Part shown: in pieces, positions 8,121-16,978 of the stretch
How positions within the stretch are numbered: the first letter of the stretch is position 1
How the letters are laid out: each line of letters opens with the position of its first letter
NCBI GenBank assembly: GCA_001899445.1
Contig: MPOA01000006.1
Coordinates: 558,001-622,000 of the forward strand
DNA from: Candidatus Desulfopertinax cowenii
Lineage (GTDB): Bacteria > Bacillota > Desulfotomaculia > Desulfotomaculales > Desulforudaceae
Length of the DNA: 64,000 nucleotides
Direction: 5' to 3'
Notes under the pieces: model-generated
What the model was told of the DNA's origin: nothing
What the model saw: only the letters and a program-made list of their open reading frames with translations
Database searches by the model: none
Translations under genes and position numbers: made by a program

Positions 8121-8789
8121 TTACCAGAAAGCGCGGGGCATATACCGCCTGAGCACCCGGACCGGATTGTGCTCGCAGTCCACGGGGCCGATACTATCCG
8201 CCACCTCCGCCACCACCGTGGTAGCGACCACCGGAATCCCCAGCCGGCGCCCGGCCTCAGAAACCGTGCGCGCACCTTCCTGCACGGCATCTGCCGGAGT
8301 CTCGTCGCCGAGATGGGTGTTGTTGATCAGGCCGTGCACCGGAGCTAGGTTGCGCACGTATTCCACAATATCCGCCACCGTCCCGGTCATGGGCCGGCGC
8401 GTGTTGATCACGGCCAAAACCTGAAACGAGGGTTCCCGGTCAATCCCGGCCACGAGCTCAAGAGTCCTGGCGCCCCCGACCCCGTATCCCACGTCAAAAA
8501 CAATGTGACCCGGCCGTTTCAAGGCCCACGGGATTTCGGCCCGGAGAATATTTCCGGTCTCGCCGAACCCCACCGTGCCCCGCGTTTCCCAGGCGAGGAC
8601 CTTGATGCCCTGCGCCATAAGTTCTTTCTTGATCGGACGGAGGGTATAACAAGGTTCGACCAGATCCAGATCTACCAGGGTGACCGGTTTACCGGTCCGG
8701 ACCAGTTCCAAAGCCCTGTTGATGGCGACCTCGCTCTTGCCACTGGCATATTCGCCAACGTAGGCTTCGACAATGCGGATGACCCTCAC
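8121..8789 (-). CDS. P-loop NTPase-like protein associated with the kor operon
   Basis: A 222-residue protein with an N-terminal P-loop variant GEYASGKSE (residues 12-20), then VTLVDLDLVEP and VFDVGYGVGGART, which resemble the switch regions of MinD/SIMIBI-type GTPases and ATPases. The C-terminal half carries LINNTHLGDETPADA. I know of similar proteins near 2-oxoacid oxidoreductase operons but no established function; maturation or cofactor insertion is speculation. The start is GTG at 8789. The ribosome-site region is duplicated in tandem, and an ATT codon 12 nt downstream of GTG is a less likely alternative. It is upstream of korA in the same direction, probably in the same transcript. Confidence 0.7.
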   Translation of the reverse strand: MRVIRIVEAYVGEYASGKSEVAINRALELVRTGKPVTLVDLDLVEPCYTLRPIKKELMAQGIKVLAWETRGTVGFGETGNILRAEIPWALKRPGHIVFDVGYGVGGARTLELVAGIDREPSFQVLAVINTRRPMTGTVADIVEYVRNLAPVHGLINNTHLGDETPADAVQEGARTVSEAGRRLGIPVVATTVVAEVADSIGPVDCEHNPVRVLRRYMPRAFW

Positions 8790-8818
8790 CTCAAAGGGAT
8801 GATCCTCACCTCAAAGTA
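8779..8818. repeat. Tandem duplication of the ribosome-binding region of the P-loop gene
   Basis: Two adjacent 20-bp units (8779-8798 and 8799-8818) differ at only a few positions. Each contains the strong SD-like GAGGTGAGG on the minus strand, so the transcript carries two ribosome sites in a row before the GTG start. Confidence 0.8.
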
Positions 8819-9105
8819 TTTGAAAATTTGCGGACAAGTAACCGGGATACACGAAATTCCCGCAAGAATAATCAAACAGATGGAAGTGGACGGCTGGTGG
8901 GTGTACCTTTAAGGGCGGAGTTGGAAGCGGGGCGGCTCTTAAGGGCGATCGATGAGCGGATTGATGAGCGGATTGAAGATCCGTTTTGAAAGACGTTTGT
9001 TTGGCCAGGGCCACTTGAATAGAGGATCAGGAGGCCCGGATTGACTCCGGGCCGTCGGAGCAAAGCACCCCAACACTCAAGGTGCTAAGTACTTTAAAGC
9101 CCCGG
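8819..9105. other. Intergenic region between hdrB and the P-loop gene
   Basis: I find no gene here. It holds a GC-rich hairpin GGCCCGGA-ttgac-TCCGGGCC (9033-9053) without a U run on either strand, which may mark the 3' end of the hdr transcript. There is also a tandem GATGAGCGGATT repeat near 8950-8980. The promoter of the P-loop/kor operon must lie in this stretch but is not distinct. Confidence 0.4.
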
Positions 9106-9963
9106 TCAGCCAACCAGGGACAACCTGCGCAGCAGGGACACCGGTTCAATCCAGTGCCGGCTCAGCCAGGAAAGGGTTTCGGGCAAGTCGAAAGCCAGCG
9201 CGACCAGTTCGGTGAAATAGAAGCACGGTGGTCCCCCGGCCCGCCTGGGCCGTCTCATTTCCAGGTTCGTGTGGCACAGCGGGCAGGCGGTGACCAGCGC
9301 GTCCGCCCCGGCCTCCTGGGCCATCCGCAGCAGGCGGGCGACCAACGCCTCCGTCAGGCCGGGATTAATCACGGAATGCATCGCCCCGCAGCACTCGGTC
9401 TTGTACGACCACGGCCGGACCTCGGCCCCCAAGCGGGTCATCAGTTCATCCATGCTCGTGGGATTCTCCGGATTGTCAAAGCCGGTGATGCTCGGCGGCC
9501 GCACCAGGAGACAGCCGTAATAGCAGACCACCCGCAAGCCCGTAAGCGGGCGCTTCACCCGGACTTTGAACTCCCGCGCCTCAACCTTCTGGGATAGGAC
9601 CTCCAGGAGCGAGTAAACCTTGATCGCCTTGTTAAAAGAAAATCCCACCAGGTTCTCGATCATTCTCGCCTGCTTCGGCCCCTGCCGCAGGGCGTACTCG
9701 GCTGAACGCAGCCGGTTGTAGCAGGCGGCGCAGGTCACCAGCACGTCCAGCCCCGCGTTTTGCGCCCGGGCCAGGTTGCGGGCGGGCAGGGCCAGGCCCA
9801 GGGTCGGATCAACCTTGTTGGCCGAAAGCCCCCCGCAGCAGTTCCAGTCCTCCACCTCGGTCAATTTGAATCCAAACGCCTTGCAGACGGAAAGCGCCGA
9901 CAGGGCGTATTCCTTGCCCGTCCCTTCCAGGGAACACCCGGGATAGTATGACATCCGCATCAT
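9106..9963 (-). CDS. hdrB: Heterodisulfide reductase subunit B-like protein
   Basis: A 285-residue protein with two CCG cysteine-rich domains. The first has NCCGGLSANKVDP followed by TCAACYNRL; the second has CYYGC, ECCGAMHSVINPG and CPLCHTN. In HdrB this cysteine set holds the noncubane 4Fe-4S clusters that split disulfides. The start is ATG at 9963, where ATGA overlaps the hdrC stop, with GGAGGT 11 nt upstream. A longer open frame to 10317 merely shadows hdrC. With hdrC it forms the HdrBC half of a thiol/disulfide or electron-bifurcating module; no HdrA is adjacent. Confidence 0.93.
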   Translation of the reverse strand: MMRMSYYPGCSLEGTGKEYALSALSVCKAFGFKLTEVEDWNCCGGLSANKVDPTLGLALPARNLARAQNAGLDVLVTCAACYNRLRSAEYALRQGPKQARMIENLVGFSFNKAIKVYSLLEVLSQKVEAREFKVRVKRPLTGLRVVCYYGCLLVRPPSITGFDNPENPTSMDELMTRLGAEVRPWSYKTECCGAMHSVINPGLTEALVARLLRMAQEAGADALVTACPLCHTNLEMRRPRRAGGPPCFYFTELVALAFDLPETLSWLSRHWIEPVSLLRRLSLVG

Positions 9964-10538
9964 CTTATTATGTACCTCCGCTTCGTTTCCTCCAGGCGCC
10001 GGAAAATCCGGCGCACTTCCTTCCGGTCTTTCACCCGGCTGGGAACCAGGGGCAGCTTGCCTTTCCGGAGCAGGATCATCCCTTCCTTCAGGTCGGCCAG
10101 GAGCTGGCGGGTCCTCATCTTGTACCAGGCCAGGAGCAGCGCTTCGTTTACCCGCCCCCGGCGCCGGATATCGCCGACAAAAAGACCGTGGAACAGGCGC
10201 GCGTTGCCGGCCACGGGCCCCTTGGCGGCCACGGCCATGTTCCGGAGCACGTCCATTACCTCGGGAATGCTGATCCCGTTCGGGCACCGCACCGCACAGG
10301 TCTGGCAGGCTGCGCACAGCCAGATGCTGGCGCTTTTCAGCACCTGCTCCCGCAGTCCGAACTGCACCAGCCGGATCACCTGGTTGGGCGCGTAGTCAAA
10401 ATACTCAGACAGGTAACATCCCGAGGTGCATTTTTGGCAGTGAAAGCACCTTTCAATCGGCTGCAGGCACTGTTCGCGCACCTCGGCCAGAAAACCCAGG
10501 TCCATTTCCACGGCGCCCTCCTCGGCAAGCACCCGCAT
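9960..10538 (-). CDS. hdrC: Heterodisulfide reductase subunit C-like iron-sulfur protein
   Basis: A 192-residue protein with two cubane cluster motifs, CFHCQKCTSGCYLSE and CAACQTCAVRCPNG, the layout of HdrC, which passes electrons to HdrB. The C-terminal third is basic and helical. I choose ATG at 10538 because GGGGGAT precedes it by about 7 nt; an in-frame start at 10625 would add 29 unconserved residues. The stop overlaps the hdrB start. The natural partner (HdrA, Qmo- or DsrMK-like, or a flavin subunit) is not in the window. Confidence 0.9.
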   Translation of the reverse strand: MRVLAEEGAVEMDLGFLAEVREQCLQPIERCFHCQKCTSGCYLSEYFDYAPNQVIRLVQFGLREQVLKSASIWLCAACQTCAVRCPNGISIPEVMDVLRNMAVAAKGPVAGNARLFHGLFVGDIRRRGRVNEALLLAWYKMRTRQLLADLKEGMILLRKGKLPLVPSRVKDRKEVRRIFRRLEETKRRYIIR

Positions 10539-10907
10539 AAGCGATCCCCCTTCGTGTATCTGAAATTTATCTGAAAGACATAAAGGCCGACTAGCGTCGG
10601 TAAACGTCCAGCGGCCGTCTGGCAAAAATCCAGAGCGCTCCCCGGGTGTTTCCCTGTAAAATTCTCCCAGGTAGCAGCTAAAAGTCAGCAGCTGGCCCCT
10701 GGAAGTCCGGATGCCTTCCCCAGCGCGGGGTACAAGGCCTTAATCGACAGGGCATGATGTTACGGATACGGGATATGGATACGGATAAAGTAGCACGTAC
10801 CAGCGGCGAAAATCAACAAATCGGCGCCACTGGTCTTTATTGGCCCCCCAACGGTCACAACAGGCCGCGAAAGGTTCCCGGGCCAAACGGTATACATTAT
10901 ACGTGCT
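10539..10907. other. Intergenic region between hdrC and the transketolase C-subunit gene
   Basis: No gene is recognised in 369 bp. On the hdrC side there is a 9-bp direct repeat TTTCAGATA (twice, minus strand) within 30 nt of the ribosome site, and a small CCGAC-GTCGG hairpin. In the middle there is a GGATACGG-rich stretch. A 10-bp stem with one GU pair (10799-10808 with 10825-10834) and the palindrome GTATA-cat-TATAC (10890-10902) lie downstream of the transketolase stop. None has a proper U run. Confidence 0.4.
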
Positions 10908-11834
10908 TTAGAGCAGGCTCTGGACGGCGTCGACAATCGCGTCCGCGGTGAGGCCGTATTTCTGCAGCAGTTCGTCGGGCCTGCCGGACTCGCCGAAAAC
11001 GTCGCGCAGGCCCACCCGGAGCATCGGCACCGGGTAGTGCTCGGCCAGCGTCTCGGCCACCGCGCTGCCCAACCCGCCGATGATGCTGTGTTCCTCAGCG
11101 GTGACGATTGCCCCCGTCCGCTGAGCCGCGTCCACGATCGCTTGGACGTCCAGGGGTTTCAGGGTGTGGACGTTCAGCACGCCCACTTCGATCCCCTCGG
11201 CCGCTAGCTGCTCGACGGCCTCCAGCGCCTGGGCAACCATCAGCCCGCAGGCGATGATGGTGGCGTCCAGCCCCCGGCGCATCTCCACCGCCCGCCCGGG
11301 GACGAACTCGAAATCATCCCCGTGGAGGACCGGAACCCCGGACCGGCCCAGGCGGATGTACACCGGACCGCCAGCTTCCGCCGCCGCCCGCACCGCGCCA
11401 GCCGTTTCTACGGCGTCTGCCGGCACAAAAACGGTCATGTTCGGCAGCACCCGCATCAGCGCCATGTCCTCCACCGCCTGGTGAGACGCGCCGTCCTCAC
11501 CGACGGTGATCCCGGCGTGGCTGGCCGCAATGGTTACGGGCAGGCCGGGGTAAGCCACGCTCTGCCGGATCTGGTCGTAACACCGACCGGTGGCAAACAC
11601 GGCGAAGGTGCTGCAGAAGGGAATCTTGCCGGCCGTCGCCAGCCCAGCGGCGGTGCCGATCATGTTCGCCTCGGCGACCCCGAGGTCGAAAAACCGGTGC
11701 GGGAAACGTTTCTTGAATTCGATGGTCTTGGTGGACTTGGCCAGGTCGGCGTCCAGCACGACAACGTCAGGGTTTTCCTCGCCCAGCGCCACCAGGGCCT
11801 TACCGTAAGCCTCCCGAGTCGCAATCTTTGGCAT
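10908..11834 (-). CDS. tktB: Transketolase, C-terminal subunit (split form)
   Basis: A 308-residue protein covering the pyrimidine-binding and C-terminal domains of transketolase. It contains VVLDADLAKSTKT, RFFDLGVAEANMIGTAAGLA, SHAGITVGEDGASHQAVEDMA, and a C-terminal domain with TAEEHSIIGGLGSAVAE. Many Clostridia and archaea carry transketolase as two chains. The start is the ATG of MPKIATREAY with GGGAG 9 nt before it; an open extension to 12086 overlaps the N-subunit gene and looks spurious. It follows the N-subunit by 29 nt, so they are one operon. The pair transfers ketol units between pentose, tetrose and hexose phosphates. Confidence 0.95.
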   Translation of the reverse strand: MPKIATREAYGKALVALGEENPDVVVLDADLAKSTKTIEFKKRFPHRFFDLGVAEANMIGTAAGLATAGKIPFCSTFAVFATGRCYDQIRQSVAYPGLPVTIAASHAGITVGEDGASHQAVEDMALMRVLPNMTVFVPADAVETAGAVRAAAEAGGPVYIRLGRSGVPVLHGDDFEFVPGRAVEMRRGLDATIIACGLMVAQALEAVEQLAAEGIEVGVLNVHTLKPLDVQAIVDAAQRTGAIVTAEEHSIIGGLGSAVAETLAEHYPVPMLRVGLRDVFGESGRPDELLQKYGLTADAIVDAVQSLL

Positions 11835-11863
11835 AGCCTGTAACTCCCATCTATAACGGTCTC

Positions 11864-12685
11864 CTAGGCAAGCTCCTTCAGAGCTTGGACGATTTGGTCC
11901 CCTTTGGGCGCCACCCCGTGCCAGTCCACCCTGTTTTCCATAAAGGACACGCCTTTGCCCTTCACGGTCCGGGCAACAATGGCCGTCGGCTGCCCGCGGG
12001 TGTGCCGCCCCTCGGCCAGCGCGGCCAGGATCTGCCGGAAATCGTGACCGTCGATCTCCACCACGTGCCAGCCGAAGGCCCGCCACTTTTCGGGCACCGG
12101 CTCGGGCGCCAGCACCTCGTTCACCGGGCCGTCGATCTGCAGCCCGTTGTAGTCGATAAACACGGCCAGGTTTTCCAGGGCGTAGTACGCCGCCGCCATG
12201 GCGGCCTCCCAGACCTGCCCCTCCTGGATCTCGCCGTCGCCCAGCAGGGCGTACACCCGGTAGTCCCGGCCGTCCAGCCTGGCGGCCAGGGCCATGCCGT
12301 TGGCCACGGAGAGTCCCTGCCCCAGTGAACCGGTCGAAATCTCGACGCCCGGAAGCTTCTTCATGTCCGGGTGCCCTTGCAGGCGGCTGCCCAGCTTGCG
12401 CAGGGTGGCCAGTTCCTCCGTCGGGAAGTAGCCCCGCTCGGCCAGGGCCGCGTACAGCACCGGCGCCGCGTGCCCCTTGGAAAGAACGAACCGATCCCGG
12501 TCCGGCCAGTCGGGCCGGGTCGGGTCCAGGCGCATCTCCTTAAAATACAGGGCGGTAACGATATCGGCGGCCGACAGGGACCCGCCCGGGTGACCGGAGC
12601 CGGCTTCGCCAAGCATTTCGATGATGTGCCGGCGGATCACCCTGGCCTTTTCGGCGAGTTCGGCCACCACTCCTTCCGTGTCCAA
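11864..12685 (-). CDS. tktA: Transketolase, N-terminal (TPP-binding) subunit (split form)
   Basis: A 273-residue chain with the TPP domain of transketolase: SGHPGGSLSAADI, RDRFVLSKGHAAPVLYAAL, and the Mg/TPP motif LLGDGEIQEGQVWEA followed by FIDYNGLQIDG. The ending VDWHGVAPKGDQ is typical of split N-subunits. The ATG start has an AGGAGG-type site just upstream. It pairs with the downstream C-subunit gene. An obvious promoter is not visible in the short gap to prfB, which has its own terminator. Confidence 0.95.
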   Translation of the reverse strand: MDTEGVVAELAEKARVIRRHIIEMLGEAGSGHPGGSLSAADIVTALYFKEMRLDPTRPDWPDRDRFVLSKGHAAPVLYAALAERGYFPTEELATLRKLGSRLQGHPDMKKLPGVEISTGSLGQGLSVANGMALAARLDGRDYRVYALLGDGEIQEGQVWEAAMAAAYYALENLAVFIDYNGLQIDGPVNEVLAPEPVPEKWRAFGWHVVEIDGHDFRQILAALAEGRHTRGQPTAIVARTVKGKGVSFMENRVDWHGVAPKGDQIVQALKELA

Positions 12686-12823
12686 TGGTCTACCTCCTCC
12701 TGAATCAATCGTCTAGTGGTCGGTTCAACAGTTCTGCTTAGTGCGCTCCCGCCGGGTATTATTCATTTTTTTCGACCCCGATTCCTGCAAACCGACAAAC
12801 AAAAACCAGCTCCTCCAGGCCCC

Positions 12824-12849
12824 AAAAAAAGCGGATTTTTTAAATCCGC
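12824..12849 (-). terminator. Intrinsic terminator of prfB
   Basis: Stem GCGGATTT (12842-12849 with 12831-12838) followed on the minus strand by seven U. It lies 18 nt past the prfB stop, so it separates prfB from the transketolase operon. Confidence 0.88.
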
Positions 12850-12866
12850 ATCAGGTTCGGTTTCAT

Positions 12867-13980
12867 TTATTCCTCTTGACCCTGCCGGGCTTTCCAGATT
12901 AGGTAGGCCTGGACGAAGTCGTCGATCTCGCCGTCCAGCACCGCTTCCACGTTGCCCTTTTCCACCTTGGTCCGGTGGTCCTTCACCAGCGTGTAGGGGT
13001 GGAACACATAGGACCGGATCTGGCTGCCCCAGGCGATTTCCAGTTGTTCGCCCCGCAGGGCGGCAATCTCCTCCTCTCGCCGCCGCAGCTCCAGGCCCAG
13101 GAGTCTTGCCTTCAGGAGCTTCATGGCAGCGTTCCGGTTGGCCTGCTGCGAACGCTCGTTCTGGCAGCTGACCACAATCCCGGTGGGCAGGTGGGTGATA
13201 CGCACCGCCGAGTCCGTCTTGTTCACGTGCTGGCCGCCAGCACCCCCGGACCGGAAGGTATCCACCCGCAGGTCCTCCGGGTTGATCTCCACCTCCGCGC
13301 TCTCCTCCACCTCGGGCAGCACGTCCACCGACGCGAACGAAGTGTGGCGCCGCCCCCCGGCGTCGAACGGCGAAATCCGCACCAGGCGGTGCACGCCCTT
13401 CTCGGCCCGCAGGTACCCGTAAGCCAGCGGCCCGGAAACCTGAAAAGTGACGCTTTTCAGCCCGGCCTCATCGTCGGGCAGTATATCGAGGACCTCGGTC
13501 GCATAGCCCCGTTTTTCGGCCCAGCGGACGTACATCCGGAACAGCATCTCCACCCAGTCCTGGGCCTCGAGGCCCCCGGCCCCGGCGTGGAGGCTGACAA
13601 TCGCGTTCCGGTGGTCGTAAGGGCCGGAGAGCAAAAGCTCCGTCTCGCGCGCCGTCACCCGCTGCTCCAGGTTCTTCAGTTGTCGTTCCACCTCAACGGC
13701 CGTCTCGGCATCCTCGTCGTCCTTCCCCAGTTCCAGCAACACCGCCGCGTCCTCGAAGTCGCCGCGCAGGGTTTCAAACTCCTCCACCTGTCTCCGGAGT
13801 CCGGCCAGGAGCCGGGTCACCCTCTGGGCCTGCTCCTGGTCCTGCCAGAAGCCGGGGGCTTCCATCTGCTTTTCCAGTTTCGCGATCTCGGCCTTTTTCC
13901 CGGCCAGGTCAAAGGGAGTGCTCCAGGGATTCAATCCGCCGGCGCAAGTTCACGCAAGTCTTGTTCAGTTCCACGTACAT
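12867..13980 (-). CDS. prfB: Peptide chain release factor 2, expressed by programmed +1 frameshift
   Basis: RF2 reads UGA and UAA stops. The main frame carries the GGQ loop (RSGGAGGQHVNKTDSAVRI) and the RF2-type N-terminal helices; it is open from 13934. The true start is ATG at 13980 in another frame: 23 codons lead to CTT-TGA-C at 13908-13914, the conserved autoregulatory slip site. A +1 shift there joins it to LAGKKAEIAK and gives a 370-residue protein, normal for RF2. A GGAG lies just before the site, as in other bacteria, and would stimulate slippage. prfB follows secA by 66 nt, the usual secA-prfB order. Confidence 0.96.
13908..13914 (-). promoter_or_regulatory. prfB programmed +1 frameshift site (CTTTGAC)
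   Basis: The codon CTT is followed by an in-frame UGA and C, with CTGGAG a few bases before. Low RF2 makes ribosomes pause at UGA and slip forward, restoring RF2 synthesis. The sequence matches the site known across bacteria. Confidence 0.95.
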
Positions 13981-14046
13981 GGATTAACACCGCCTCCTTG
14001 CATAATAAGCCCCAAAGATGCTGAAACTTATATTATAATAAAGGTC

Positions 14047-16773
14047 CTACCCGGCCACCTGTTTGCTCTCCTTCCGGGCGCAGCACCGCTTATACTTCTT
14101 GCCACTGCCGCACGGGCAGGGGTCATTCCGGCCGACCTTTTTCTCCCGCCGCACCGGCTGCCTGGGACCGGCCTCCGCGACCCCGGGCTGGTTTTCCTGC
14201 ACCTGCCGGCGCTGCAGCTGCTCCCGCTGGGCCACGCGCACCCGGAACAGGTGGCGTACCGTTTCCTCTTGGATGCTGGCGATCATGTTCTGGAACATGT
14301 CGTAGCTCTCGAACTTGTATTCCACCAGCGGGTCTTTCTGCCCGTAGGCCCTCAAGCCCACTCCCTCGCGGAGCTGGTCCATGGCGTCCAGGTGGTCCAT
14401 CCACTTCTCGTCCACGATGCGCAGCATGACCACGCGTTCAATTTCCCGCAAGACCTCGCTGCCCAGTTCGGCCTCCCGGGCTTCATACCTCCGCTCCAAC
14501 TCACCCAGGAAGAACTGCTTCAGGTCCTCCCGGCGGAAGTCGTCCCGCTTCTTGCCCAGGCGGGTTTCCAATTCCTCGACCGTGAGTTTTTCGCCCCCGG
14601 GCAGGATTTGAGCGATATACTCGAACAGGCCGTCGTAGTTCCACTCTTCCGGGTAAACCCCCTCCGGCGCGTAGGTGGCCACGGCTTGGCCGGCCACTTC
14701 CGCCATCATCTGCCGCACCACCGGGGCCAGGTTCTCTTCCACCAGCACCTGGCGCCGCTGCCGGTAGATCAGCTCCCGCTGCTGGTTGATCACGTCGTCG
14801 TAGTTCAGCACGTGTTTGCGGATGCTGAAGTTCCGGTTCTCCACCCGCCGCTGGGCAGTCTCCAGGGACTTAGAGATCAGCGAGTGCTCCAGGGGTACAT
14901 CCTCGTCCATCTTCAGCCGGTTCATCAGCCCGGCGATGTTGTCCCCGCCGAACAGGCGCAAAAGGTCATCCTCCAGGGCGACGTAGAACTGGGTCTGGCC
15001 CGGGTCGCCCTGGCGGCCGCAGCGCCCGCGCAGCTGGTTATCAATGCGGCGCGCCTCGTGGCGCTCGGTACCGATGATGAAAAGCCCGCCCAGCTTCACC
15101 ACCTGGTCGTGCTCGGCGTCGGTGACCTTTTTGAACTGCGCGTACAATTCGCGGTACACGCGCCGGGCCTCCGCCACCTCCTCCGTGCACGGCCCGTATT
15201 CCCCGGCCTCGGCGATGACCTCCGGCGGGTAACCCCGCTTGCGCATCTCTTGCAGCGCCAGGAAGGACGGGTTGCCGCCCAGCAGGATATCGGTGCCGCG
15301 CCCGGCCATGTTGGTGGCGATGGTCACCGCCCCGATCCGCCCGGCCTGGGCCACGATCTCAGCCTCTTTCTCATGGTACTTGGCATTCAACACCTGGTGC
15401 GGGATCTTCCGCCGGGTCAGCATCCGGCTCAGGATCTCCGACTTTTCGATGGAGATGGTGCCCACCAGCACCGGTTGGCCGGTGGCGTGCCGGCGGGCAA
15501 TTTCCTCCACCACCGCCCGGAACTTGGCCTCTTCGGTCTTAAACACCACGTCCGGCAGGTCTTCCCGGATCATCGGCTTGTGGGTCGGGATCACCACCAC
15601 GTCCAGCCCGTAGATCTTCTTGAATTCTTCGGCCTCGGTATCCGCCGTACCGGTCATGCCGGCTAGCTTGTCGTACATCCGGAAGTAATTCTGGAACGTG
15701 ATGGTCGCCAGGGTCTGCGACTCACGCTCGATCTTCACGCCTTCCTTGGCCTCGATGGCCTGGTGCAGGCCCTCGCTGTACCGGCGCCCGAACATCAGCC
15801 GGCCGGTAAACTCGTCGACGATGATCACCCGGCCGTCCTTCACCACGTAGTCCCGGTCCCGCTTGAACAGCGTGTGGGCTTTCAGCGCCTGGTTCAGGTA
15901 GTGCACCGTTTCCTCGTGTTCCGGGTCGGCCAGGTTCGGGGTTTTCAGCAGTTCCTCGCACCTGGCGAAACCTTCTTCGGTCAGACTGACGGTGCGCGCC
16001 TTTTCCTCGACCGTGTAGTGCACCTCCGGCTTCAGCTTGGACACCAGGCGGGCCATGGTGTAATACCGGTCCGTGGGCTTCCCCGACGGTCCGGAGATGA
16101 TCAGCGGCGTCCGGGCCTCGTCGATCAGAATGCTGTCCACCTCGTCGACGATGGCGTAGTGGAGCTCCCGCTGCACCAGGTCCCGGGGATAAATGGCCAT
16201 GTTGTCGCGCAGGTAATCGAAACCAAACTCGTTGTTGGTTCCGTAGGTGATGTCCGCCGCGTAGGCCTCCCGGCGCTGCCGCGCGTCCAGCCCGTACACG
16301 ATCAGGCCGACGTTTAGTCCCAGAAAACGGTATATCTGGCCCATCCACTCGCTGTCGCGCTTCGCCAGGTAATCGTTCACGGTTACGATGTGGACGCCCC
16401 GCCCGGTCAGGGCGTTCAGGTAGGCCGGCAAGGTGGCCACCAGGGTCTTGCCCTCACCGGTTTTCATCTCGGCGATCCGGCCCTGATGCAGCACCACGCC
16501 GCCCATGATCTGCACGTCGAAGTGCCGCATCCCCAGTACCCGCCGGGAAGCCTCGCGCACCACGGCGAAAGCCTCGGGCAAAAGATCGCCCAGTGTCGCC
16601 CCGGCCGCCAGGCGCTCCCTGAATTCGGGTGTCTTGGCCTGGAGTTCGGCGTCCGAAAGTTGCCCAATTTGCGGCTCTAAGTCGTTCACGACCGCCACCA
16701 CCTGCGAAAGCTTCTTCACTTCGCGGGCGTTATCGTCGAGAATGTTCTTCAAAAATCCGAGCAGGGTGCACAC
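14047..16773 (-). CDS. secA: Protein translocase ATPase SecA
   Basis: A 908-residue preprotein translocase motor. Visible parts are the Walker A region [20 protein letters not shown], the DEAD-like [17 protein letters not shown], the [11 protein letters not shown] motif of helicase domain 2, [19 protein letters not shown], and a C-terminal zinc SEC-C tail [17 protein letters not shown]. It drives SecYEG export of signal-peptide proteins, including the S-layer proteins here. The annotated GTG at 16773 abuts the SD GGGAGGGG. A CTG at 16764 (giving LGFLKNILD, the usual SecA N-terminus) has ideal spacing and may be the real start. A promoter lies upstream at 16823-16851. Confidence 0.97.
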   Translation of the reverse strand: MCTLLGFLKNILDDNAREVKKLSQVVAVVNDLEPQIGQLSDAELQAKTPEFRERLAAGATLGDLLPEAFAVVREASRRVLGMRHFDVQIMGGVVLHQGRIAEMKTGEGKTLVATLPAYLNALTGRGVHIVTVNDYLAKRDSEWMGQIYRFLGLNVGLIVYGLDARQRREAYAADITYGTNNEFGFDYLRDNMAIYPRDLVQRELHYAIVDEVDSILIDEARTPLIISGPSGKPTDRYYTMARLVSKLKPEVHYTVEEKARTVSLTEEGFARCEELLKTPNLADPEHEETVHYLNQALKAHTLFKRDRDYVVKDGRVIIVDEFTGRLMFGRRYSEGLHQAIEAKEGVKIERESQTLATITFQNYFRMYDKLAGMTGTADTEAEEFKKIYGLDVVVIPTHKPMIREDLPDVVFKTEEAKFRAVVEEIARRHATGQPVLVGTISIEKSEILSRMLTRRKIPHQVLNAKYHEKEAEIVAQAGRIGAVTIATNMAGRGTDILLGGNPSFLALQEMRKRGYPPEVIAEAGEYGPCTEEVAEARRVYRELYAQFKKVTDAEHDQVVKLGGLFIIGTERHEARRIDNQLRGRCGRQGDPGQTQFYVALEDDLLRLFGGDNIAGLMNRLKMDEDVPLEHSLISKSLETAQRRVENRNFSIRKHVLNYDDVINQQRELIYRQRRQVLVEENLAPVVRQMMAEVAGQAVATYAPEGVYPEEWNYDGLFEYIAQILPGGEKLTVEELETRLGKKRDDFRREDLKQFFLGELERRYEAREAELGSEVLREIERVVMLRIVDEKWMDHLDAMDQLREGVGLRAYGQKDPLVEYKFESYDMFQNMIASIQEETVRHLFRVRVAQREQLQRRQVQENQPGVAEAGPRQPVRREKKVGRNDPCPCGSGKKYKRCCARKESKQVAG

Positions 16774-16822
16774 CCCCTCCCAAATTGCCGGTTATTTTAA
16801 CCCAACTCAAATAGTGGTGTTT

Positions 16823-16851
16823 ATTTTAGCATTTTAACTAAAAACTTTCAA
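16823..16851 (-). promoter_or_regulatory. SigA-type promoter for secA
   Basis: On the minus strand TTGAAA (16846-16851), a 17-bp spacer and TAAAAT (16823-16828) form a good housekeeping promoter in an AT-rich stretch 50 nt before the secA start. Confidence 0.75.
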
Positions 16852-16870
16852 GCCACACATACATATACTG

Positions 16871-16895
16871 GAAAAGGGCCGGTATAACCCGGCCC
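16871..16895 (-). terminator. Hairpin terminator of hpf
   Basis: Stem GGGCCGG paired with CCGGCCC, followed by UUUU on the minus strand, lies about 85 nt past the hpf stop. The U run is short, so strength is moderate. Confidence 0.6.
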
Positions 16896-16978
16896 CGCTG
16901 CTCTTGTCTTCCCCTGTTTCCTGGCGGGCGCTTTCCAAAAACCCGCCGACCGCGCAAAAACGGGACTTTTACCGCTTC

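Noticed and set aside
9033-9090. tRNA gene
   Set aside because: The hairpins here do not form a cloverleaf and lack the TTCRA loop and CCA-end pattern.
9964-10317. N-terminal extension of hdrB
   Set aside because: Lies wholly within hdrC in another frame and is arginine/proline-rich; the true start has a good ribosome site.
13918-15666. 582-codon plus-strand frame opposite secA
   Set aside because: High-GC shadow ORF without ribosome site; SecA motifs are intact on the minus strand.
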